64,000 nucleotides of DNA, taken from the NCBI RefSeq assembly GCF_000702505.1, contig NZ_JNIM01000001.1, positions 5,060,327 through 5,124,326 of the forward strand. The letters are read 5' to 3'. The position numbers were made by a program, and so were the translations under genes. The notes beneath the pieces were generated by a model. The model did no database searches and had not been told where the DNA came from. It saw nothing but the letters and a program-made list of their open reading frames with translations. Below are positions 26,277 through 35,466 of the stretch, in pieces. Position 1 is the stretch's first letter. Each line of letters begins with the position of its first letter. The DNA comes from Thermogemmatispora carboxidivorans. GTDB taxonomy: Bacteria > Chloroflexota > Ktedonobacteria > Ktedonobacterales > Ktedonobacteraceae.

Positions 26277-26306
26277 TTGACAGAGAGAAGTTTCCTGCTG
26301 TATACT
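26277..26306 (+). promoter_or_regulatory. Promoter of the sigma-like factor
   Basis: The -35 is TTGACA (26277-26282) and the -10 is TATACT (26301-26306), with an 18-bp spacer. It is back-to-back with the promoter of the MerR-GGDEF gene, the two -35 boxes being 28 bp apart. The leader would be about 230 bases. Confidence 0.75.
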
Positions 26307-26542
26307 ACTGATGCATACTAAGATTATCTTCAGGCTTTCCCAGATTTCTTTATATTTAGCTCCTTCTCCTGGTTCAGGGAGCGCTTGCTCGCTTGTGTGG
26401 CAGGGATCAAGAGGGGAAGGCACTGGCCTGGTTGGGCATCTCTGGGTCACTGCGACTCACGTGCTCGCTCTGCCCAGAGGTCCCCTTCGCAATTCTTGTG
26501 CGTAGACCAACCTCTGCTGGTCAGAGGCGAAAGGAAGCGCTT

Positions 26543-27226
26543 ATGACTTTGCGTTCTGGCTTTTCCTGCCGCAGCTCTCCCGATGTCCCTGGCAGCGATA
26601 TGCCCTGGGAACAGCTCTACTGCATCCTGCGCCCCAGAGTGGCTCACTGGGTCCACTCTTCTTCTCTCTCTTCCTGGTCTAGACAGCGCGATGAGATCGT
26701 CACCGATATCGTCCAGGAGACGATGATGCGCCTGCTCAACTACGCACGACGAGCTGAACGAGGAGAGGTGGCACCGATCGATTCGCTAGAGCACCTGAGC
26801 CTGATCGTGGCCTATAATTGTTTCCGCGATCTCTGGCGCCGCGATCATTGCCTCATCTATATTATACAGCAGGATTATGCCGCTCAGCGCGCCAGCTCAC
26901 TCTCCTCTTCCCTTGACCAGTTCGAGGCCGTCCTTGATCATGTCTTCGAGGAATGGCTCTTCTCTTTCCTGGCCCGCGAGATTGTCAACTTTCCTGAGAA
27001 GCAGCGCACTGCCCTCCTGATGGATCTGGCCAACCGCATGCATTTTGGTCCGCAGCCGACGGTCCTCCAACGTGCCTTTCTGGAGGTCGGCATCGACCTG
27101 CAGCAGTATCAGCGCGAGTTGCCTGCCGATCCTGCGGAGCGCGGACGCCACGCTTCTCTGTTGAGTCTGGCCTATAAGCGCCTCGCCAGAATCGTTCAGG
27201 GCCAGCTGCGCGCTCAGGCCGCCTGA
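26543..27226 (+). CDS. Atypical RNA polymerase sigma-70-like factor
   Basis: A 227-residue protein. Residues about 25-120 read as sigma region 2 (EIVTDIVQETMMRLLNYARR, LIVAYNCFRDLWRRD). The C-terminal part begins NFPEKQRTALLMDLANRMHF and ends RHASLLSLAYKRLARI, a form seen in sigma factors of Ktedonobacteria rather than a standard region 4 helix-turn-helix. It could direct a small stress or envelope regulon. The ATG at 26543 behind AAAGGAAG is chosen over the longer frame because upstream sequence looks like leader. No anti-sigma gene is adjacent. Confidence 0.72.
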   Translation: MTLRSGFSCRSSPDVPGSDMPWEQLYCILRPRVAHWVHSSSLSSWSRQRDEIVTDIVQETMMRLLNYARRAERGEVAPIDSLEHLSLIVAYNCFRDLWRRDHCLIYIIQQDYAAQRASSLSSSLDQFEAVLDHVFEEWLFSFLAREIVNFPEKQRTALLMDLANRMHFGPQPTVLQRAFLEVGIDLQQYQRELPADPAERGRHASLLSLAYKRLARIVQGQLRAQAA

Positions 27227-27527
27227 GCTGACGGCCTCGCTCCCTGGCCTCCCCCGGTAGCTGACTGCTCTGGCTTCCGGCGCTCTGCGGCCTCGCTCCT
27301 CTTTCTCCTTACTTACAGGAATGGGTCAGCCTGAACCCGGCTCTGGTCAGGTTTCCTCTCCTCTCCTCTCTCTTCCTTCGCCCGTTCCCCCTGTCATCTA
27401 CGGCTTGCAGCCGCTCGGCTGCGAACGGTACAATAAGAGCAACTGCGCGGCGCTTCTCGCGCTATGTTCGCTCGCTACGGCCAGCTCGCTTCCCGGTGCT
27501 GGCCCTGGTTCCCTTGAAACAGGTGCA
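27227..27527. other. Region before the M20 peptidase gene
   Basis: The frame of the peptidase is open across most of this 301-bp stretch but reads as leader. A TACAAT (27429-27434) could be a -10 box. The closest -35 (TTGCAG, 27403-27408) is 20 bp away, so the promoter is uncertain. Confidence 0.35.
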
Positions 27528-28742
27528 ATGTCAGCCACATTCTCGCAAGCCTACCTCTCGGCCCTGCAGCCCTATGAGGAGGAGATGCTGCAGCGGCTGG
27601 CCCTGTTGGTCAATATCGATTCGGGTACTGGCCAGGTCGAGGGGATCACGCGCATTATGGGCTACCTCCGCTCCTGGTTGGAGGCGCTCGGTTGCTCGGT
27701 GACTCTTCACGACGGCGGCCAGTATGGCCCCCACCTGGTGGCCCGCCTGAGCGGAAGCCGCCTCGCTGGTGGCAGGCGCTTCTTGCTGGTGGGGCACGTC
27801 GATACTGTCTATGCTCCAGGCTCCGCGTCAGCCTGCCCTTTCCGCCGCGATGGCGAGCTGGCTTTCGGCCCCGGCGTGATCGATATGAAGTCGGGTGTCA
27901 TTATGGCGCTCTATAGCCTGCGTGCCCTGCTGGAGTCGCACTTCTCAGACTTCTCGGAGATCTGCCTGGTCCTCAATGGCGATGAGGAGATGGGATCTCC
28001 TTCGAGCACTCCTCTCCTTTGGGAGCTGGCTCGTCAGGCCGATGTCGGCCTGGTGCTGGAGCCAACCCGCTCACCAGAGATTATTACGGAGGCCCGCAAG
28101 GGAGCCGATCGCTATCTGCTGGAGATCAGTGGCCGGGCAGCTCATTCGGGAGCTGAGCCGCACCGGGGCCGCTCGGCAGTCATTGAGCTGGCCCATAAGA
28201 TTGTGGCGATCGATCACTTGCATGCACTTCTGCCAGGAGTGACCTTCAATGTGACCAGGCTCGGCAGTAGTGAGCTGTTGAATGTGGTGCCCGAGATGGC
28301 CCGTTGCTGGATTTCGGTGCGGGCTTATACTCAAGAGGGACTGGAGGCCGCCGCCGAGGCTCTGGAGCAGATCGCAGCCTGCTCCAGCGTGCCCGGTACC
28401 CGGGCCCGCCTGACGCGCACCCGGGGCCGCGTGCCTTACCAGGCGACACCCCAGGTCCGGGCTTTGGTGGAGGTGGCCCGTCTGGAGGCGCAGGCGCTTG
28501 GCCTGGAGCTGGTGGCAGAGGCGAAGGGGGGTGTCTCAGACGCCAATCTTTTGATGCAGGCTGGCCTCCCAACCCTGGATAGCCTCGGACCAGTCGGGGG
28601 CAAGATGCACGTCTTGCGCGAGGAGTTTCTGCGCATTCCTTCGCTGGCGCTGCGTGGGGCCTTGCTGGCGGGCGTGATCCGTCAGCTGGCGCTCCAGGCT
28701 GCACCCGCGGCAGAGGGCGCAGACGCGCCCGCCCGGTCTTGA
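27528..28742 (+). CDS. M20 family metallopeptidase, carboxypeptidase G2-like
   Basis: A 404-residue M20 hydrolase. Metal and catalytic positions are readable: His-x-Asp in VGHVDTVY, Asp in GVIDMKSGV, the Glu pair in NGDEEMGS, and the late His in GGKMHVLREE. A dimerisation domain lies between about residues 190 and 300. Relatives cleave C-terminal glutamate from folates or peptides, or hydrolyse other N-acyl amino acids. The cytoplasmic location follows from the lack of a signal peptide. The start at ATG 27528 gives a family-like N-terminus. Confidence 0.88.
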   Translation: MSATFSQAYLSALQPYEEEMLQRLALLVNIDSGTGQVEGITRIMGYLRSWLEALGCSVTLHDGGQYGPHLVARLSGSRLAGGRRFLLVGHVDTVYAPGSASACPFRRDGELAFGPGVIDMKSGVIMALYSLRALLESHFSDFSEICLVLNGDEEMGSPSSTPLLWELARQADVGLVLEPTRSPEIITEARKGADRYLLEISGRAAHSGAEPHRGRSAVIELAHKIVAIDHLHALLPGVTFNVTRLGSSELLNVVPEMARCWISVRAYTQEGLEAAAEALEQIAACSSVPGTRARLTRTRGRVPYQATPQVRALVEVARLEAQALGLELVAEAKGGVSDANLLMQAGLPTLDSLGPVGGKMHVLREEFLRIPSLALRGALLAGVIRQLALQAAPAAEGADAPARS

Positions 28743-28874
28743 GCGAGCCATTGCCGTTTGCTCTAGCGGGCAGATGGATGCAGATATACGACGATACGCA
28801 AGGAGGGAGCAGCGCCTCCTCCCCAGGCGTAAACGCCGGGGCTGGCGGCGCCGCGTAGTTCGGTGAGGGTGAGC

Positions 28875-29819
28875 ATGCCTTTCTCTGCAGCAGCTGCTGC
28901 TGATCGCTATTTATTGCTGGCGCCCACGGTACGCGATGCTTTGACCGAGGGCCGCCCTCTGGTGGCTCTGGAGTCAACGGTGATCGCTCACGGGCTGCCT
29001 TATCCAACCAATGTAGAGACGGCTCTGGCAATGGAGGAGGCCATTCGGGAGGAAGGGGCTGTGCCGGCAACCATCGCCATCGGCGGCGGGCGGATTATGG
29101 TCGGGCTGGAAGCAAGGGCCCTTGAGGAGCTGGCCACGGCTGAGCAGGTCTTGAAGGTGAGCCGGCGCGATCTGGCGGTCGCCCTGGCGAGTCAGCGGCT
29201 GGGAGCCACGACGGTCTCCGGAACAATGCTGTGCGCCCATCTGGCCGGTATCCGCTTCTTTGCTACCGGCGGCATCGGGGGCGTGCATCGGGGGGGCGAA
29301 AGTACCCTGGATATCTCCGCCGATCTGATGGAGCTGAGTCGAACGCCGGTCCTGGTGGTCTGCGCGGGAGCCAAGGCAATTCTGGACCTGCCCCGGACCC
29401 TGGAATATCTGGAGACACAGGGGGTGCCGGTCCTCGGTTGGCAAACAGATGAGTTTCCGGCCTTCTATACGCCGCGCAGCGGCCTGCGCTTGCAGCAGCG
29501 CGTAGATGATGAGGCACAGGTGGCCGCTATCGCCCGCACACATTGGGACTGCGGCCTGGCCGGCTTGCTGGTCTGCTCGCCAGTACCGGCGGAGGCAGCC
29601 CTGCCCGCCGAACAGATGGAGGCGGCGATCGCCTCAGCGCTGTCCGAAGCCGAGGCCAGGGGAATCCACGGCTCCTCTCTGACACCTTTCTTGCTACGCC
29701 AGGTCGCTGAGACTACTGGAGGCAGCAGCATTGAGGCCAATCGCGCCTTGTTGATCAATAATGCCCGCGTGGCTGCTCGCATTGCGCGCGCTTATTATGC
29801 CTCCGCTGGTCAGCTCTGA
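28875..29819 (+). CDS. psuG: Pseudouridine-5'-phosphate glycosidase
   Basis: A 314-residue protein with the PsuG/IndA hallmarks: VALESTVIAHGLPYP, IGGGRIMVGL, ATTVSGTM, ATGGIGGVHRGGE, the catalytic Lys in VCAGAKAILD, and a C-terminal NRALLINNARVAARIA. The enzyme interconverts pseudouridine-5'-phosphate with uracil and ribose-5-phosphate. No pseudouridine kinase gene (psuK) is adjacent, though one often is. A GTG at 28863 is an alternative start; the ATG at 28875 has the better-spaced GAGGGTGAGC site. Confidence 0.92.
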   Translation: MPFSAAAAADRYLLLAPTVRDALTEGRPLVALESTVIAHGLPYPTNVETALAMEEAIREEGAVPATIAIGGGRIMVGLEARALEELATAEQVLKVSRRDLAVALASQRLGATTVSGTMLCAHLAGIRFFATGGIGGVHRGGESTLDISADLMELSRTPVLVVCAGAKAILDLPRTLEYLETQGVPVLGWQTDEFPAFYTPRSGLRLQQRVDDEAQVAAIARTHWDCGLAGLLVCSPVPAEAALPAEQMEAAIASALSEAEARGIHGSSLTPFLLRQVAETTGGSSIEANRALLINNARVAARIARAYYASAGQL

Positions 29820-29922
29820 ATCCGCCTGGCGCCCTGCTTTCCGTTGCCAGCCCCTTCCCAACCAAGGAATCAACTGTCTGGCCAGAATGACAGGTTGCCT
29901 GCCAGGGGTCGGCTCCTTCCTG

Positions 29923-29951
29923 TTGATTTCTGGCCGGCTAAGGACTACAAT
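29923..29951 (+). promoter_or_regulatory. Promoter of the small membrane protein
   Basis: The -35 is TTGATT (29923-29928) and the -10 is TACAAT (29946-29951), with a 17-bp spacer, about 140 bp before the gene. Confidence 0.55.
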
Positions 29952-30091
29952 AGGAAACTGGAAAGCACGTGCCAGAAAGGAGACGTGCCTTGAGATCCCG
30001 GGCGACGACGCTGTTCGCTTGGCAGGTCGGGGCCTGGTTACTTGACCTCGCCGCGGACCCCCTGGGTACTCCGCGAAAGGAGCTTTGTCAC

Positions 30092-30469
30092 GTGATTTCT
30101 GTTGCACCAAAGGGCAAAGTCATCGGCAGCATTCTTCTGACGATTCTCTGGATCTGCTGCTTTCTTTTCATAAAGCCGACGCTGGTCTTCGACTTCGGCG
30201 GTGGGGTGATGATTAACCTGCTCCTGCTGGCCGCAATCATCGGCCTGCTGGTGCTGGTGCTCTATCATATTTTCTACCCGTCCCCGCCGATTATTACGAA
30301 GCTGAGCCTGACAGTTGCCCTGACATTGGTCTGGCTTGCCCTGATCATTTTCTATCCCTTTAAGGACCCCAATAATACGGCGGCGGGCGCCGTCGGCTTC
30401 TTTACTCTGATCGGTGGACTCGGTGTTGCGATCCTTTGGGTCTACTTCTTCTGCGATGAGCTTATTTGA
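30092..30469 (+). CDS. Small four-helix membrane protein, unknown
   Basis: A 125-residue protein with four membrane helices and short loops. Conserved-looking features are a Phe-Lys-Asp-Pro-Asn-Asn loop between helices three and four, and an acidic C-terminus. The frame is open further upstream, but the GTG at 30092 sits 9 bases after a full AAAGGAG site and starts the protein just before the first helix. It was not assigned to a family. A clear terminator follows, so it is expressed alone. Confidence 0.7.
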   Translation: MISVAPKGKVIGSILLTILWICCFLFIKPTLVFDFGGGVMINLLLLAAIIGLLVLVLYHIFYPSPPIITKLSLTVALTLVWLALIIFYPFKDPNNTAAGAVGFFTLIGGLGVAILWVYFFCDELI

Positions 30470-30515
30470 GGGTCCCGCTTCTGTTGGGACCGTCATTCGC
30501 ACGGCAGACACCTGG

Positions 30516-30555
30516 CAGCCGCTCCCCAATTTCGAGGAGCGGCTGCTCTTGTTTT
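30516..30555 (+). terminator. Intrinsic terminator of the small membrane protein gene
   Basis: Perfect 10-bp arms CAGCCGCTCC (30516-30525) and GGAGCGGCTG (30536-30545) are followed by CTCTTGTTTT. Confidence 0.85.
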
Positions 30556-30618
30556 GCTCGGAGAGTTGCCCTCGGGAAAGGAGCAGAGCCACAAGCGGCA
30601 GAGCTGGTCAGTGCTCGC

Positions 30619-32190
30619 TTAATGACGGAAGTGTCGCCTCCCGGTGAAGATCATGGCAATGGCATGCTGGTTGGCAACACGGATAGAGTCCTCGTCCCGA
30701 ATGGAGCCGCCAGGTTGAATGATGGCTGTCACTCCGGCTTTGGCGGCAGCCTCGACGCCATCGGCAAAGGGGAAGAAGGCATCTGAGGCCAGGACAGCCC
30801 CCCGGGCACGCTCGCCGGCTTTCTCGACGGCCAGTTGTACACTGGTGACGCGGTTCATCTGGCCAGCTCCAACGCCCACGACCGCCAGCTTATGCGCCAG
30901 AACGATGGCGTTCGATTTGACATGGCGTACGACCTTCCAGGCGAACATGAGGTCGGTCATTTCTTCCAGCGTTGGTTTGCGCTCGGTGACAACGCGATAT
31001 TCTAGCTCGTGCTCGCCAATGAAGTCGGCTGTCTGCAGGAGGAGGCCGCCGCTGACGCTGCGGATGTCAAAGCGCCCCGATTTGAAGATCTGAGCGTTGA
31101 GGGTCGAAGGATCGATAGGGGCATGCGTGGCCAGCAAACGAATGTTCTTTTTCTGGCGCAGGATGGCCAGGGCCTCGGGCGCAAATTCGGGGGCGATGAC
31201 GGCCTCGTAGAAGAGCTGGTGAATTTCTTGCGCCACGTCGACCTCTATAGGCCGGTTGCAGCCGATGATACCGCCATAAGCCGAGACCGGGTCACCGGCA
31301 TGAGCTTTGCGATAGGCTTCGAGCAGGGTATCCCCACAGGCCAGACCACAGGGGTTGGTGTGCTTGATGATGGCAACCGTAGGAGCAGCAAAGCTGCCAG
31401 CAGCAGCCAGGGCCGCATCCAGGTCAAGCAGGTTGTTGAAAGAAAGCTCCTTGCCGTGCAGTACTTCAGCTGTGGCAACCGCCGGTCGACATTCTTTGAT
31501 GGTTGAGAGGCCTCCCCAGCGGTAGAAGGCCGCCCGCTGATGGGGGTTCTCTCCGTAGCGAAGGGTCTGAATACGCTGCAGAGGTAGGGTGAGTTCCTCG
31601 GGGAAGTAGTCGGTGTCCTGGCTGCGTAGATATTCGGCTATGGCTGTGTCGTAGCTGGCCGTATACTGGAAGGCAACGACAGCTAGCCGGCGCCGGGTCT
31701 CCTGGCTGACTTCACCGCGCTCCTGCCACTCCTGCAGGACCGGCTCGTAATCCTGGGGACGCACCAGGACAATGACATCCTGGAAGTTCTTGGCAGCGGC
31801 GCGAATGAGCGCGACGCCCCCAATGTCGATTTGCTCTTGGGCTTCTTCCAGGCTCACACCTTCACGGGCCACGGTCTCGATGAATGGATAAAGATTGACG
31901 GCCACCAGGTCAATAGGGGCAATGCCATGCGCTTCTAGTTCGCGCATGTGGGCTGGATCAGAGCGCCGCGCCAGGATGCCACCATAAATATGAGGGTGGA
32001 GCGTCTTGACACGCCCCCCGAGGATTTCTGGAAATTGAATGAGGTTGCTGACTGGTTGAACCGCTACACCGGAGCTCTGAAGGGCCGCCGCGGTTCCTCC
32101 AGTGGCAAAGATGGTCACCTGGCGCTCTGCCAGGGCACGCCCTAGCTTGTCTAGATGTTCGTGATTGGCTACGCTGATGATTGCTCGCAT
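30619..32190 (-). CDS. purH: Bifunctional purine biosynthesis protein PurH
   Basis: A 523-residue PurH. The N-terminal IMP cyclohydrolase domain shows [10 protein letters not shown] and [16 protein letters not shown]. The C-terminal AICAR formyltransferase domain shows KHTNPCGLA (catalytic Lys-His), [17 protein letters not shown] and [10 protein letters not shown]. It carries out the last two steps of IMP synthesis. The frame extends to 32241, but the ATG at 32190 ([13 protein letters not shown]) with an AAAGGAA site is the likely start. No other pur genes are adjacent. Confidence 0.95.
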   Translation of the reverse strand: MRAIISVANHEHLDKLGRALAERQVTIFATGGTAAALQSSGVAVQPVSNLIQFPEILGGRVKTLHPHIYGGILARRSDPAHMRELEAHGIAPIDLVAVNLYPFIETVAREGVSLEEAQEQIDIGGVALIRAAAKNFQDVIVLVRPQDYEPVLQEWQERGEVSQETRRRLAVVAFQYTASYDTAIAEYLRSQDTDYFPEELTLPLQRIQTLRYGENPHQRAAFYRWGGLSTIKECRPAVATAEVLHGKELSFNNLLDLDAALAAAGSFAAPTVAIIKHTNPCGLACGDTLLEAYRKAHAGDPVSAYGGIIGCNRPIEVDVAQEIHQLFYEAVIAPEFAPEALAILRQKKNIRLLATHAPIDPSTLNAQIFKSGRFDIRSVSGGLLLQTADFIGEHELEYRVVTERKPTLEEMTDLMFAWKVVRHVKSNAIVLAHKLAVVGVGAGQMNRVTSVQLAVEKAGERARGAVLASDAFFPFADGVEAAAKAGVTAIIQPGGSIRDEDSIRVANQHAIAMIFTGRRHFRH

Positions 32191-32908
32191 GCTGGTTCGT
32201 TCCTTTCGCTTGGCTGGGCTGCCAGTAGAGCCACTTTCCACGTCGATTACTAAGCTATGCGCTCGCCTTCATACCCGCCTGCCCCGCCCACGCTCACATG
32301 GCTTCATAAGCTGAGTGGCCGCCACGACACCCGCTCCCGACGGGGCCAGCGCTCTACTCCGACCGGCGCCTGCCACCAGGTGGAAGGTGTTCTCTTTCTC
32401 TCTGCCCGCCTCTCTATCCTCTTCTATAGCTAAAATTTTTGAAGATCGCTATATCTCTCCAGTAGACAATACGCTCTCTACTCCTCTAGATACGCCTCGC
32501 GACCGTTGAGGCAGCTAGATGAGATGGAGAAGACAGGGCAGCCCGTTACCTGGCTGGTTTGCTGGCCGGAGGAGCAGAGATTTCCATGCATAGTATAACA
32601 AAAAGGGGAGGGCCCTCGACTAGCGCTGCGTTGTTTGCCAAAGATCGGGCCTGGTTCTCTCTTTTTCGCTGCTCTGCCCCTGCTCCTCAGCCTGCGCGCG
32701 CTATCTTAACCGCCCGATGGTACTTTCCTGCCAGCTTCTAGCTGAAGTCTCACAATCGGCAGAGGTTCAGAGTATTATCTCATCCAGATTGCATTGATCA
32801 AGATGCATTATTCGATGCAGGAGCCTTTCACCGCATTTCAGCAGGATTCAAGAGGGCGCCGGTTAGCATGCCAGTGGTCTGGCGCTCTCAAGGGGGGTCT
32901 GAACTTCA
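32191..32908. other. Long intergenic region before purH and the secreted protein
   Basis: These 718 bp hold no supported gene. A TATACT on the minus strand (32592-32597) could be the -10 of purH, but no good -35 is spaced for it. An inverted repeat TGCAT/ATGCA lies near 32793-32810, upstream of the secreted-protein gene. I looked for a purine riboswitch on the purH side and did not see its conserved core. Confidence 0.4.
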
Positions 32909-34390
32909 ATGAAGCCACTGCTCAAAGAGGCAGTCAGGCCAGCCCTGACTGGTCTGGAGTCCGAACGCCGACGAAGGCGTCGACGTTTCTCCCCGCTCAT
33001 GTTGGTGGGGATTGCGGTGCCGCTGGTCCTGGCGCTGGCGAGCGGCGCCCTCTATCTGCTCCCACGACTCACCGGCTCACAGGCAGCCGCGCCCGCCAAT
33101 ACCGATTGTACGCTGATTGTACCGCCCCATCCGCTCACGGCGCAGGGTCTGGCCACGCCCTATCAGCTTGTGGCAACGAATGCGGCCCGTGGTCCTTGCC
33201 ACGAGGCCAATCCTGATCAAGCGGCCTTTGTCCAGGCGGCAGTCATCGACCCGGCGACGGGGCGACTTGCTATTTGTAATCCTCTGGTGGTCGACCGCGG
33301 TCAGAAGCCGGCGCTGGCCCCGGTGGTGCCGCACCTGCCCGCAGGGGGGGTGGTGGCGCTCTGGTTCGGTTTCAACGGCGAGAATTTGACGCTGCGCAGC
33401 AGCGGCAATAGCCTGGCCGAAGGCCACTGTGTGAATGGCATTCGCGGCTCGCTTTTCGGCCAGTTCGCCTATTGCAACGCGCCCGCTTTCTTTGCCGCCG
33501 CCAATCAGGCCATGCGAGCCGGCAAGTTGAAGCCCCCGCCGCTAGGACGGGCTCGCGATGGTCTTCCCTGCCCCAGCGTGCGCGATTTTTCGCTGGTCGA
33601 CCAAGACCAGAGCGATAATGTCACAACGGCCTATCTGGTCACCAGAGATGGGCGCATAGCTCAGATGACACGCCACGCCATCGCCGTGCTCCAGCATGCT
33701 CAGCCCCAGGTGAATGGCAGCGATAACCGTCTGCTGGCGCTCGGGCTGGACGGTGCCCTGGGCTGCACCCCCTGGATGGCTCCCGATCTGGCCGATCCAG
33801 GCCAGATGACAACAGCCCTGCCCCTCAACGAGCTGCAGGCCGCCGTTTGGCAGCGGGCCCCGGTCGCCCTGGTTCCTAATGGCGACCCGATGGCGACCGT
33901 TGATGGCCATCCCAACCTGGCGAAGCTCAACGCCTACCGCGCCGGTGTCGATCAGCCCCAGGTGCGCGATCAGGTCTACGCCAGCACAACCCTCTATTGC
34001 GCCAACCTGCTGGCTGTCGCTCCGCTGCGCCTGCTCGTCGACGCTTCGCTGACGAAAACTCGTCCCTCTCCCGATCCAGCGGTGGCTAACTCACTCTTTA
34101 CCTTCCTGGCCCAGCGCTTCATTACGACCTTTGAAGCCGATGGTCTCAACTGCACCAGGCTGTTGCATGTCCCCGACCCGGTGCAGGTTCAGCGCACGCC
34201 ACAGGGCGTCGCTATCGCGGCCACGATCAATGGCGAGGTCATTAACACCCCGCTCGACTGTAACGTCAATGGCACGCTGGTGGTAGGCTGCAATGGCACG
34301 GCCACCCTCAACGGTCAGACCTGTAGCCTGATGAGCGATCGGCGCACCCATCAGATTGTGGTCACCTGCCCGGCCACTCAGCGCCAGTGA
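32909..34390 (+). CDS. Membrane-anchored or secreted Cys-rich protein, unknown
   Basis: A 493-residue protein. A short basic cytoplasmic start (Arg-rich, about residues 18-27) is followed by one membrane helix (about 28-53). The remaining 430 residues would lie outside. They contain about 13 cysteines, many in short NxC or GxC settings that suggest disulfides, and blocks such as CNPLVVDRG, LWFGFNGENLTL and NGIRGSLFGQF. I could not assign a domain. The codon use is like that of its neighbours. The ribosome site (AAGGGGGG) is strong but rather far from the ATG. Confidence 0.7.
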   Translation: MKPLLKEAVRPALTGLESERRRRRRRFSPLMLVGIAVPLVLALASGALYLLPRLTGSQAAAPANTDCTLIVPPHPLTAQGLATPYQLVATNAARGPCHEANPDQAAFVQAAVIDPATGRLAICNPLVVDRGQKPALAPVVPHLPAGGVVALWFGFNGENLTLRSSGNSLAEGHCVNGIRGSLFGQFAYCNAPAFFAAANQAMRAGKLKPPPLGRARDGLPCPSVRDFSLVDQDQSDNVTTAYLVTRDGRIAQMTRHAIAVLQHAQPQVNGSDNRLLALGLDGALGCTPWMAPDLADPGQMTTALPLNELQAAVWQRAPVALVPNGDPMATVDGHPNLAKLNAYRAGVDQPQVRDQVYASTTLYCANLLAVAPLRLLVDASLTKTRPSPDPAVANSLFTFLAQRFITTFEADGLNCTRLLHVPDPVQVQRTPQGVAIAATINGEVINTPLDCNVNGTLVVGCNGTATLNGQTCSLMSDRRTHQIVVTCPATQRQ

Positions 34391-34435
34391 GCGAGGAGAA
34401 GGGGGATCTCGACACGGCCTGACTCCCAAAAAGAG

Positions 34436-34477
34436 GAGAGCAGGCAGGAAGAAGGTGCGTCTAACCTGCTTGCTCTC
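34436..34477. terminator. Convergent terminator between secreted-protein gene and rpmA
   Basis: The 13-bp arms GAGAGCAGGCAGG and CCTGCTTGCTCTC pair with one G-T. The stem core is the same as in the terminator near 6480. Confidence 0.6.
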
Positions 34478-34594
34478 TCTGCTGCTGCCGGGGAGCCTGT
34501 CACTGCCCCCCCTGGCAGCGGCTCGCGCGCTGCTATTCTACGCTATCATACATGCTTATGCTGCCGGACAGACCGTGATGAGGAAGGAAGCCGG

Positions 34595-34915
34595 CTAGCT
34601 TCCAGCCTCAAGCTGAGCCTGGGCCTGAGCTACCAACTCCTCAACGGAAGGCCGCCCTGGGAAGGTTGGGTAGACACTCACCTTGCGCTGCGTGCGCGAG
34701 GCATGGCCAAACTTCACATACCCGTCGATGAGCGCAAATAGCGTGTAATCGCGCCCAACTCCTACATTATCGCCAGGCTTGATCTTCGTACCGCGCTGGC
34801 GTACGATAATGGTCCCAGCGGTCACAAGCTGGCCATCGTAGCGCTTCACACCCAGGCGCTTCGCCTTGCTATCGCGACCATTGCGCGAGCTACCAACACC
34901 TTTTTTATGCGCCAT
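34595..34915 (-). CDS. rpmA: 50S ribosomal protein L27
   Basis: A 106-residue L27 with the classic start [27 protein letters not shown] and a Gly/Arg-rich [19 protein letters not shown] core. L27 contacts the peptidyl-transferase centre. Its start directly gives the mature-type N-terminus and no Firmicutes-like leader cleavage motif is present. About 20 extra residues at the C-terminus ([13 protein letters not shown]) extend past the usual end. It lies 26 bases behind rplU in one operon. Confidence 0.97.
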   Translation of the reverse strand: MAHKKGVGSSRNGRDSKAKRLGVKRYDGQLVTAGTIIVRQRGTKIKPGDNVGVGRDYTLFALIDGYVKFGHASRTQRKVSVYPTFPGRPSVEELVAQAQAQLEAGS

Positions 34916-34941
34916 AGCTGGTAAACCTCACGATCTCTACT

Positions 34942-35466
34942 CTACTCTTCGCTTGAGGCTTGAGAAGCTTCACCCTCCTGGGACCGCACGCGGCGACGGC
35001 GACGAGTCCGGGCCTGCCCCTCTTCCTCGGCGGGACTGGCAGCAGTCTCGGCGGCAGCTCCCTGCTCTTCAGCCGCGGGCCGCAGAGCCGCCCCCGACAC
35101 CGGCCTGCCCTGCTCAGCCGCAGCGGGGGCCTGGCCGGTCACAAGGCTCACTCCGTCGAGCAGGATGTCATCGATCGTCACGATGCTAATCTCCTGGCGA
35201 TGACCCCGGCGACGGCGATAGCGCTTCTTCGACTTATACTTGAAAACAACAATTTTATCGCCCCGTGCATGCTGCTTGACAGTAGCCAACACGGTGGCGT
35301 TCTCCACGAGTGGACGCCCAATCAGGGTGCGATCAGCGTCCGAGAGCAGCAGGACATCGCCAATGCGGATCTGGGCGCCCTCCTGCACGGGGAGGCGATT
35401 GACCTCCAGGGTCTCGCCTACCTCAACTTTGAATTGTCTCCCACCACTTTGAATAACTGCGAACAT
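34942..35466 (-). CDS. rplU: 50S ribosomal protein L21 with C-terminal extension
   Basis: A 174-residue L21. The core (residues 1 to about 108) is standard: FAVIQSGGRQFKVEVGE at the start and FKYKSKKRYRRRRGHRQ later. The last 65 residues are an extra Ala/Glu-rich tail with a basic patch (RTRRRRRVRS), not found in ordinary L21 of about 103 residues. The tail may bind rRNA at the ribosome surface or be disordered. rpmA follows. The promoter I can read lies more than 600 bp upstream. Confidence 0.96.
   Translation of the reverse strand: MFAVIQSGGRQFKVEVGETLEVNRLPVQEGAQIRIGDVLLLSDADRTLIGRPLVENATVLATVKQHARGDKIVVFKYKSKKRYRRRRGHRQEISIVTIDDILLDGVSLVTGQAPAAAEQGRPVSGAALRPAAEEQGAAAETAASPAEEEGQARTRRRRRVRSQEGEASQASSEE

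Noticed and set aside
28246-29070. 274-residue Pro-rich frame opposite the M20 and psuG genes
   Set aside because: It spans the junction of two recognised genes on the other strand and has a low-complexity sequence.
30080-30105. parS-like CACGTGA near 30090
   Set aside because: Only the central CACGTGA fits. The flanks do not match the 16-bp parS consensus, and it overlaps a ribosome site and start codon.
32191-32600. Purine riboswitch before purH
   Set aside because: The conserved junction sequences of the aptamer were not found on the minus strand.
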